A DNA stretch of 64,000 nt. Origin: Enoplosus armatus (lineage: Eukaryota > Chordata > Actinopteri > Centrarchiformes > Enoplosidae). The stretch covers positions 25,312,010 through 25,376,009 of the forward strand of contig NC_092190.1 of the NCBI RefSeq assembly GCF_043641665.1, given 5' to 3'. Below are positions 56,055 to 64,000 of the stretch, in pieces. Below the pieces are notes generated by a model, which did no database searches, had not been told where the DNA came from, and saw only the letters and a program-made list of their open reading frames with translations. The stretch's first letter is position 1. The number at the start of each line of letters is the position of its first letter. The position numbers and the translations under genes were made by a program.

Positions 56055-57195
56055 TCCATCCATCCATCCATCTATCCATTTTCTTCCACTTATCCCGGGC
56101 AGTGGCAGCAGGCTAAGGTAATCCAGATGTCCCTCTCCCCTAGTGAGGTTTTCCAGCTCCTCCTGGGGGATCCCGAGGCGTTCCCAAACTAGGTGAGATA
56201 TGTAATCCCTCCAGCGTGTTCTGAGTCTACCCCAGGGTCTCCTATCAGTTGGACATGCCCGGAAATACCTCCAAAGCCTCCAGGAGGCACCCTGATCAGA
56301 TGCCCAAACAACCTCAACTGCTGCCTTTCCACGTGAAGGAGCAGCAGCTCTACTCCAAGCTTCCCCTGGATGTCCGAACTCCTCACCCTATCTCTAAGAC
56401 TGAACCCAGACACCCTACGGAGGAAACTCATTTTGGCTACTTTTATCCGCGCTCTCATTAACCCTCACTACCCAAAGCTCATGACCACAAGATCCCATGA
56501 TACTTTAACTCCTTCGCTTGAGGCAGTAACTCACTCCACACCCAGAGGGAGCAATCCATCTTTTTCCAACAGAGAACCATGGCCTCAGACTTGGAGTGCT
56601 GACTCTCATCACTGCCTGCTGTAGGTCACAGTCTGATGAACCAACAGAACAAACAGAATCCGTGACAAGGGACAACCCTGGAGGAGGCCAACATCCACTG
56701 AAAATGTATTTGACTTTGTACGGAGTATACGGACACAGCTCTCACTTTGGTTGTATGAGGACTGGAGGGCTCGTAACAACAGCTTCGGTACCCCATACTC
56801 CCGCAGTACCACACAGGACCCCCCAGGGGACATGGTCATAAGCTTTATCCACAAGTCCACAAAACACATGTAGACTGGATGGGCAAACTCCCATGACTCC
56901 CCCAGTAACCAGGACATCTGACTGGACCTGGAATAAATGTTCCCGGGGAGGCTGAGCAATGTGATATCCTGATAATTGGTGCATACCCCCTGGTACCCCT
57001 TTTTCAAAATGGGAACCACCACCGCGGTCTGCCACTCCACAGCAAGACAGCCCAACAATGTCCAGAGCCTTCAGCATCTCAGGGCAAATCTCATCCACAC
57101 CTGGCACCATGCTGCTGAGGAGCAAGCAGCAATCAGTCCTTATCCTTCTCCAAAAGATGCCTCCTATGTGTTGCTGTTTGCCAGCATAGATTAAA
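56055..57195 (-). mobile_element. Rex3 (RTE-clade) LINE, internally deleted
   Basis: Minus-strand reading from 57195: MLGCLAVEWQTAVVVPILKK (the EWQT.VVVP motif used to define Rex3), YQDITLLSLPGNIYSR, GESWEFAHPVYMCFVDLW, VGLLQGCPLSRILFVLL (QGCPLSP motif), then a gap, AEMSFLRRVSG-like MSFLRRVSGFSLRDRVRSSD, LLLLHVERQQLRLFGHLIRV and the C-terminus. The YADD segment is deleted, and several frameshifts occur. The 3' end is a (ATGG)n tail at 56055-56080. Endonuclease is absent. Confidence 0.85.
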
Positions 57196-57769
57196 GAGGC
57201 AGAGGAAGAGGAGGAGCCAAAAAGAATGACATGGAGAAATCTGATGCAGGACAATCAACATGTTTGTTTGTTTATGTGAAACTCTCAGTTGGTTCTTTGG
57301 TGAAGACAGAAGGCTGCACCATAATACATTTCTGAATCTGCTTCCTGGTGTCCATGTAATGATTGATTGAAAGAATATACTAGTCTGACCTCAGGTTGTG
57401 TTGTCTGATGGAAATATCTCAAGAATCAAATCATTAATCAGTAAGACTTTGGTAGATAATGATATTCATAAATACTGGGGCTGCAGTTTTCAATACAGGA
57501 CAAACCAGTGGTGCTGGTACATAGTGTCTTGATTGGAACAAGATACCTTGTTTGTTAATTGTCAATGGTTTTAGAGGCCAGCCTATGTGACGCTGGAGTG
57601 GGACAGTAGTGATTTTGATTTGTAAGAATTTACCTGGTGCTTTCTGGGACGTTTCATCACTGCCAGTGATGGGGATGATAATTAGATTATTGTGATTCAC
57701 TTGTTTAGGGGACTTACAAGTAACGTGATGGGGAAGGGAAACAGTCTCAATGCTATGTGCGCATGCAGA
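57196..57769. other. Intergenic, nothing recognised
   Basis: No gene or transposon ends were identified between the two LINEs. Confidence 0.4.
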
Positions 57770-60262
57770 CTGTTACAGTCGCTCCTGTTTGTTTTCTTAT
57801 TTTTTCTTACTTTTCTCCTTTATTCCTTTATCATAACTCCGTATTTTTTAACGACTGACTTTTGAAGTTGCGCCCTCTCCAAACATGCTGGTAGAGAGAG
57901 TTCTGGTACTTTTTTTCACCCAAGAATTACTTTCGGTCAGACATGTCAGTCATGCAGCAAATTCATGGCCGCATTGTTTACTCCAGAGATCAGCTGATTG
58001 CTCTGAAGCCGGCCAGCTTGGAGACCAGAACATTGGAGATCCCCGCTGAAATCTGGAGAAAAACACACAGAGGATGCAGAGGAGGAACGAAGCGACAAGG
58101 GAAGAGAGGTGGGTCGAGACAACAGAGGCTTATGGAGAAGAGGAGATATAAGCCGTGTCTCCCCTCTCTCATCATGGGCAATGTGAGATCGCTGGCAAAC
58201 AAGATGGATGAGCTACTGGCACTGGCCAGGAGTCAGAGGGAGTACCGGGAGTGTAGTTTAATGTGCTTTAGGGAGACATGGCTGCACCAGAACATTCCCG
58301 ATGACAACGTCCCCATCGACGGCTTTCAGACTGTTTGCACCGAGAGCGGTAAGCGTAAATGAGGGGGGCTTGCCGTTCTCGTTAACAACAGGTAGTGCAA
58401 TCCTTCCCACATCACCATCAAGGATCATGTCTGTTGCCCGGACATTGAACTGTTTGCGGTTGGACTCAGACCGTACTATTTGCCCAGGGAGTTCTCACAT
58501 GCCATTGTTGTGAATGTTTACATCCCTCCCCCTGTATGCTAATGTGAAGGATGCATACAGCTCCTCTCCCCTCCCCCCTCTGGGTAGGTCAGACCACCAC
58601 CTAGTGCACCTCAACCCCTGTTATGTGCCTCTGGTGAAAAGCCAGCCTGCAACCATGAGGACAGTGAGGAGATGATCAGAGGAGGCTTATGAGACACTTC
58701 AGGGATGTTTTGAGGTGACTGACTGGCAGGCACTCTGTGAGCCGCATGGAGAGGACATTGATGGGCTCACAGAGTGCATCACGGACTACATCAACTTCTG
58801 TGTGGACTCCACTGTCCCCGCAAGGACTGTCCATTGTTATTCAAACAACAAGCCATGGGTGACAAAGGACATCAAGGCCATCCTGAATGCAAAGAAGAGG
58901 GCTTTCAGAGCTGGCAACAGGGAGGAGGTGAGAACGATCCAGGAGGAACTGACAGTGATGATCAGGGAGGCCAAGGAGAAGTACAGGAGGAAGGACAACA
59001 TCAGAGAGGTCTGGAGTGGAATGAGGACCATCACTGGTTTCAGGCCAACCAACAGATTTGACACTGTCGGCCCTGCTCACCCCCCCCCCCCGACTCTTAT
59101 GCTGTCTGCCTCCAACCTTCACCTAGTGTGGCTCTGACCTCCCACATCATGAAGACCCCGGAGAGACTCGTCCTGGAGCAGCTCCGGCCCATGGTCAAGC
59201 CACACTTGGACCCCCTTCAGTTCGCCTATCAGCCCTGACTTGGAGTTGAGGATGTCATCATCTACCTGCTCAACCGCGTCTATGCCCACCTGGATAAGCC
59301 GGCGAGCACTGTGAGAGTCATGTTTTTTGATATCTCCAGTGCGTTCAACACCATCCGTCCAGCTCTACTGGGTGAGAAGCTGACGGAGATGCAGGTGGAT
59401 GCCCCCCTCGTGTCCTGGATTGTCAACTACCTGACTGGCAGACCACAGTATGTGCGCTTACAACACTGTGTGTCAGACAGAGTGGTCAGCAACACCGGGG
59501 CCCCACAGGGGACTGTCCTCTCTCCCTTCCTCTTCACCGTCTACACCACGGACTTTTGCTACTGCACAGAGACCTGCCATCTTCAGAAGGTTTCTGATGA
59601 CTCAGCAATAGTTGGGTGTATCAGCAAGGGTGATGAGGAGGAGTACAGGGCTGCTGTGGACAACTTTGTCACATGGTGTGAGCAGAACCATCTACAGCTC
59701 AACGTGACAAGGACAAAGGAGCTGACTGTGGATCTGAGGAGGACCAAGGTGCCAATGACCCCTGTTTCCATCCAGGGTGTCAGTGTGGACATTGTAGAGG
59801 ATTACAAGTACCTGGGAGTTCACATTGACAAACTGGACTGGGCGAAGAACACTAATGCCCTCTACAAGAAGGGCCAGAGCTGTCTCTCTTTTTTCTGAGG
59901 TGGCTGAGGTCCTTCAACATCTGCCAGACTATGCTGAGGATGTTCTATGAGTCTGTGGTGGCCAGTGCTATCGTCTATGCTGTTGCATGCTGGGGCAGCA
60001 GGCTGAGCGTGGCGGACTCCAACAGACTCAACAAAATGATCCGCAAGGCCAGTGACGTTGTTGGGGTGGAGCTGGACTCTCTGACGGTGGTGTCAGAGAG
60101 GAGGATGCTGTCCAAGCTGCGGGTCATCTTGGACAATGTCTCTCCATGACGTGCTGGTGAGGCACAAGAGCGCCTTCAGTGGGAGACTCACTCAGCGCCA
60201 CAGGAAATCATTCTTGCCTGTTCAACTCCTCCCTCTGAGTGTCAGACTTTTTTACCAGTGCA

Positions 60263-60287
60263 ATATATATATATATATATATATATA
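60263..60287. repeat. (TA)n microsatellite, left of the Tc1 MITE
   Basis: TA dinucleotides inside the LINE 3' region; the array continues after the MITE at 60833. Confidence 0.95.
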
Positions 60288-60832
60288 CAGTGCTTGACAA
60301 ATTTATTAGACCACCTGTCATAAAAATGAGAAAACACAAATATTTTAGAAATCTGTCAAAAACTTGTTTCAAACTAAAAATTTTATTGTTATTTATTAGG
60401 CAAATAACAAACTGGAACAACTCTATAGTCCTTATTTACATATATTAACCAAAAATCTTAATATTTTGTATGACGTCCTTTGGCCCTGACAACAGCTTGC
60501 ATTCTTGCAACCACAAAACAAATTTTTCTGTTCAGGAATGCAAGTAAATAACTGTAATTTGGCATCTCAATCAAAAAATAATAATGTGCTGTAGTATTTT
60601 TTTCAGCTTTTTTGTAAAACAGTAAATTTGAGAATTCATGGATAACAACAATAATTATTATATTTTAGCATTAAAGATATCATTTTGATTAAAGAGCTTG
60701 GCTTGCACATACTGGTGGATTAACCATTACAGAAACATAAAATATTTTGTTAATCAGCAATACTGTTAATTTAGGGCAGCGGTGGCAAACACCTTACACT
60801 GGGTGGTGGTCTAATAAATTTGTTAAGCACTC
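60288..60832 (-). mobile_element. Non-autonomous Tc1/mariner element with inverted ends
   Basis: 545 bases with 28-base inverted ends (60288-60315 and 60805-60832; 26 of 28 match; core GACAAATTTATTAGACCACC). It is flanked by TA on both sides within a TA array, as expected for Tc1 insertion. On the minus strand about 60500-60459 reads RMQAVVRAKGRHTKY-stop, the C-terminus of a Tc1 transposase (usual form ..IKAKGGHTKY). It is therefore a deletion derivative of an autonomous Tc1 that keeps only its ends and the last codons. Confidence 0.88.
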
Positions 60833-60873
<41 letters not shown>

Positions 60874-60955
60874 GCGCCATACACACACACACACACACTA
60901 TACATATATACTGACATAAATCTATATATATAATACACACACACATACACTGTTA
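60833..60955. repeat. TA/CA simple repeats
   Basis: TATATA runs followed by two CACACA tracts and further TATATA, part of the LINE copy C 3' region. Confidence 0.9.
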
Positions 60956-61153
60956 TTGTATATATTCTTTATTTTTATTGTTCACTTAAATATTGTAAAT
61001 GTATATATTTTATTTTTTTATATTATATCTTTGTTTGTACATACTGCGCATTTCAAAATTTATGCTACTTTTCTACTCTTGAATGGGAGCAACTGTAACT
61101 GTGTAATTTCACCTCGGGGATCAATAAAGTATTTCTGATTCTGAATCTGATTA

Positions 61154-62269
61154 ACTGGGCAATCAGTCTGATAGTCTGCACAATGAAGATTTTCCTGGTA
61201 GCACATATTTACTAAGCTAGTGGACTCCAAATCTGCACTAACTGTATTTATAGCAGTCTCTTTAATCACCTGCTACCTGCTGAGTGCTAAGTCACTATTG
61301 TCAAACTTGCTTCGAGGGTCCGGAGTTAAAACAGGACATTCTTTCAGGACGACAGTGAGGAGGTGAATCTGTAAGTTCTTCTTCAGCTCACATTAAAGTC
61401 ACAGATCTTTGATTATTAGTGTGAGTTTATTTCTTTTTATTTCAGTGTAATTACATAATGTATTCTTACATAAAGGCAGATCAGGTCCTGAGGCTCTGCT
61501 GAGGGAAATCAAAGCAGAAGAGATGCTGTATGAACTGCCCCCCCCGGGACTCTATGATTAGAAGACGAGAAGCTGGGTTTTCTTACATTTACTCCCATGA
61601 AACGAGTATTATCACACTCCTCCTCAGAGATCATTAACTTCAGAGGTGAGGGAGTCTCTGTGGGACACTGAGAGCAGCAAAATAACATGTGAGGAAGTAG
61701 CTTTCAACTCTAGTTTCACTCTAATTATTTACAAATGTACAACGGAGACGGATTCCTGCCAGAATGCATGGGTCCTGATCCTGGATGTATACGTGGATCC
61801 TAAGTGTTTATTCAAACATGAGAAGTGGCTCTGAATCAAAGGCTGAAGGAGTTTCACATTATTGATCCAGTGATGAGGCAAATTCAATTGTTCTGTTTAT
61901 TTATGTATGAAGGTGGGTATGACAAGGTCATGTGATCTCCCCTCGAGGTCGAATCAACGGGGAAACACCTACAGAACCAGAGAGAACCACACTTCTCTTC
62001 TGTTTCTATTCTGTGATTAAAGGAGAGGAACTCTGTGGTGAAGCCAAAATCTAATTAGCCATCATGACTCCATATTGTTCAAAGTTTAACTAAACAAACT
62101 ACAGACATCAAATTCTGCTGCTCCCATCTGGGATTTCAACTCTCTGCAGCCCCAATCGGACAGGATGAACATCACAGGGGGAAGGTGGAGGATGAAATCT
62201 TTGTCTGTAATTTAACTTAACTAACCCTGGTGATATGACAAGATCTGAACTGATCTGGCCTGACTAAAC
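61154..62269. other. Intergenic, nothing recognised
   Basis: No open frame with family features. Confidence 0.4.
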
Positions 62270-62704
62270 TCTACCTCTAAAAACAAAACACAAACAAAAG
62301 ACCTAACTCGACTATTATCGACAAAGAGAATTTCACCAAAACAAATACAAAGGTGGCACCAACCAAAACTCTAATGTCTCTTGACAAAGGTTACCTGCAT
62401 GTGTGGAAACATGTACAGGGTACCCCAACTCACCTGTAGTCTCCAACCTCCCATCTCGCACCACATACCTGACACAGTTGTACAGAATGAGAGAGAGTGA
62501 ACTCTTCAGGCTGCTTATTTTGTAGTGGATCTCAAATAACGATAGGCCAGCTTGAAGTCCAAACAATCAATGAACAGTATGACCAGACTTGCACAGGTGG
62601 AAACCAATCACCTGGTTAGCACCTGGTGAGAAACTGAAAGGAGAGAGAAAGACAAGCAGGAGGGGAAAAAAACAACACACACCCTCCCCCGCCTGGCACG
62701 TAAC
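62270..62704 (-). mobile_element. Possible LTR fragment
   Basis: On the minus strand the segment starts TGTTACGTGCCAGGC, runs through a CT-rich part, CACCAGGTGCTAACCAGGTG, CACTACAAAATAAGCAGCCT and TCTCTCTCATTCTGTACAAC. This resembles the promoter-bearing LTR of a repeated fish retroelement as I remember it. The other end and a target duplication were not found, so class and limits are uncertain. Confidence 0.35.
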
Positions 62705-63349
62705 AGGGGCATACAAACACCTTAATAGTAGGTAAATACGTAAGCTCTTTTTTTTCCTTTCTGCATGTGTTTTCTATCCTCTGACATCTCAAACTTTCTA
62801 TCTGTTTCTTTTCACAGAAGGTCAAAGTCTTTTCAAATGTGATTAATTAAAAGCATGAGTGCCAATAATGTATCAAAAAAAAGAATATTTTCATATCTGA
62901 AATGGGCAAACGCGTATGAAATTATGTTGATTTAAAAGACTGAAAAGCGGCGTTGATAAGAGTGATTTATATTCAGTTTTGTAAATACTTTTTAAATGAA
63001 TCCCACATGATTTAGTCGACAGTCAGATAACATTTTTTCATTCACTGTTCAGTCGCTCTTCAGTGATTCGTCAGGCAGAATAAACTTAATCAATTTGCGG
63101 CAGGAGTTTGGTACAGAGAGGAGCATGAATGAGGTTCACTGTTCTGCTATGTGATGGATGTTAAACGCACTAAATAAGAACATTAAAGTCTCTCTGACGC
63201 TCACATTATGTTTCTGAAACAAACTGAAATTCTTTCACTGTATGATGCACTTTAATTCTTAAACTCAGTCATCTGATCTCAGTACAGTTTCACATTAACT
63301 GTCTTTGTGGATCCACACGGTTCCTAGTAACTGAGAACCAATACAGGAC
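62705..63349. other. Intergenic, nothing recognised
   Basis: AT-rich, no coding signal. Confidence 0.4.
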
Positions 63350-63700
63350 TTGAGTTGGGTCCAAATGATACCCAGTCTAATCAGGTTGGGAAGGGTACCT
63401 TTTGAATTGGGTCAGATTGGCCCTTTTGGATCATGTGTTCTCATTGCATTTATACTGGATGGGTCTGACTTTCTTTGGGCCCCTTTTGGATCTGGTCTAT
63501 TCAGACCCCAGTCTATCTCCTTTCAAGTCTGTCTGACTGTCTTCAGGGTCCCTTTAAGAGGTCTACTAGTCCTCGGGTATATTTCGGACAGGGTCTGGAC
63601 TGTGCTTGGGTTCCTTTTGAATTGGTTGTAATAATCTGCAGGATTGGGTCTGACTGCCTTTAAGTACTTTTTGGATCAGGTCCCATATCCTCAGGTCTGT
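63350..63700. repeat. Degenerate tandem repeat, unit about 60 bp
   Basis: Recurring GGGTCTGACTTTCTTTGGG, CCTTTTGGATCTGGTC and CAGGTCTGTTT variants, with unit starts near 63469, 63529, 63596 and 63648 plus an older one near 63400. The array keeps an open frame over 63350-63631 by chance of unit composition; no protein family is suggested. Confidence 0.65.
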
Positions 63701-64000
63701 TTCAGTCTGAATGAGGATTTATTCAGATATATTAGTGTGTGTACATAAAATGTCAGGAATGACTAAACTAATACTACACTCACAGCAGGTCAAAATTATG
63801 ATTTACAAAGTAAAAAATATGATTTATAAAGCTTTTACTTTCTTATCATTTTGACTGAAACATTTAAAATCTTATCTCTAATTACACAGAAAGTAGAAAT
63901 CCACACTTAACACCCATTTGACTGACCGTGAGTATTTTTATAATTCCTTTTAGTCAGTTTTTGTTTTCCTAGCAGTCGTGGACTTCCATAGATGGACAGC

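Larger units (their letters stand above)
57770..61153 (+). mobile_element. Jockey/L2-like LINE, the longest copy (copy C)
   Basis: The ORF starts near 57943 (MSVMQQIHGRIVYSRDQLIA). It runs through the endonuclease (MGNVRSLANKMDELLALA, YRECSLMCFRETWL, HITIKDHVCCPDIELFAVGL), a linker (DWQALCEPHGEDIDGLTECI, SNNKPWVTKDIKAILNAKKR), and then the RT: PERLVLEQLRPMVKPHLDPL, MFFDISSAFNTIRPALLGEK, SNTGAPQGTVLSPFLFTVYT, KVSDDSAIVGCISKGDEEEY, KYLGVHIDKLDWAKNTNALY. The C-terminus is SVVASAIVYAVACWGSRLSV and FSGRLTQRHRKSFLPVQLLP. Stops, frameshifts and a deletion of the region between 59085 and 59120 (RT start) make it inactive. The 3' UTR holds TA/CA repeats and a Tc1 MITE and ends CGGGGATCAATAAAGTATTT plus CTGATT repeats. 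Confidence 0.88.

Noticed and set aside
63350..63663. 93-codon plus-strand frame as a gene
   Set aside because: It coincides with a 60-base degenerate tandem repeat and has no domain likeness.

Overview
This window is nuclear DNA of a ray-finned (teleost) fish. The evidence is a vertebrate multi-exon gene (activin receptor type-2A, minus strand) and a repeat set typical of teleosts: Rex3, L2/CR1-like and L1/Tx1-like LINEs, Tc1-like elements, a piggyBac-type MITE, tRNA-like SINEs, solo LTRs and a tyrosine-recombinase element. No bacterial operons, CRISPR arrays or rRNA genes are visible. All assignments come from reading translated sequence, splice signals and repeat ends by eye; no database search was run.

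Layout. (1) 0.2-4.5 kb, plus strand: a decayed copy of a fish multi-copy gene family. Two exons give an open SET domain (KMT5A/SETD8-like). They are followed by a frameshifted block resembling the N-terminal half of a Crypton-like tyrosine recombinase, a LINE 3' end, and four phase-matched C-terminal exons. A Tc1-like fragment follows at 5.15 kb. (2) 6.0-17.5 kb, minus strand: acvr2a exons 1-7, from the signal peptide to the start of the kinase catalytic loop, with the CpG-rich promoter at about 17.5-18.7 kb. The exons for the kinase C-lobe are not in the 6 kb to the left, so they lie outside the window or are lost. Introns hold minisatellites, SINE pieces and LINE fragments. (3) 19.7-21.7 kb, minus strand: an L1-like LINE 3' part interrupted by a solo LTR and an L2 tail. 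(4) 23.4-29.1 kb, plus strand: a decayed L1-like LINE split by a nearly complete L2-like LINE; a second copy of that L2-like family lies at 31.2-32.7 kb. (5) 33.8-35.5 kb: a tyrosine-recombinase element (SAP-like ORF plus inactivated recombinase). (6) 36.7-44.1 kb: a dispersed degenerate minisatellite with a deleted LINE inside it. (7) 45.6-51.1 kb: minisatellite, solo LTR, piggyBac-type MITE, LINE and SINE pieces. (8) 56.0-61.2 kb: Rex3 (minus) and a long jockey/L2-like LINE (plus) carrying a Tc1 MITE in its 3' region. The rest is intergenic sequence in which no gene was recognised.

The most unusual structure is in acvr2a intron 1. The 3' splice site of exon 2 (branch-point-like TTAAC, pyrimidine tract, AG) has been amplified into a tandem array. 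Nine further copies lie directly upstream of the real one. Every copy is in frame with exon 2, and there is no stop codon across the array. Use of an upstream copy would insert 15 to 135 Leu/Val/Cys/Pro/Ser-rich residues between the signal peptide and the ligand-binding domain.
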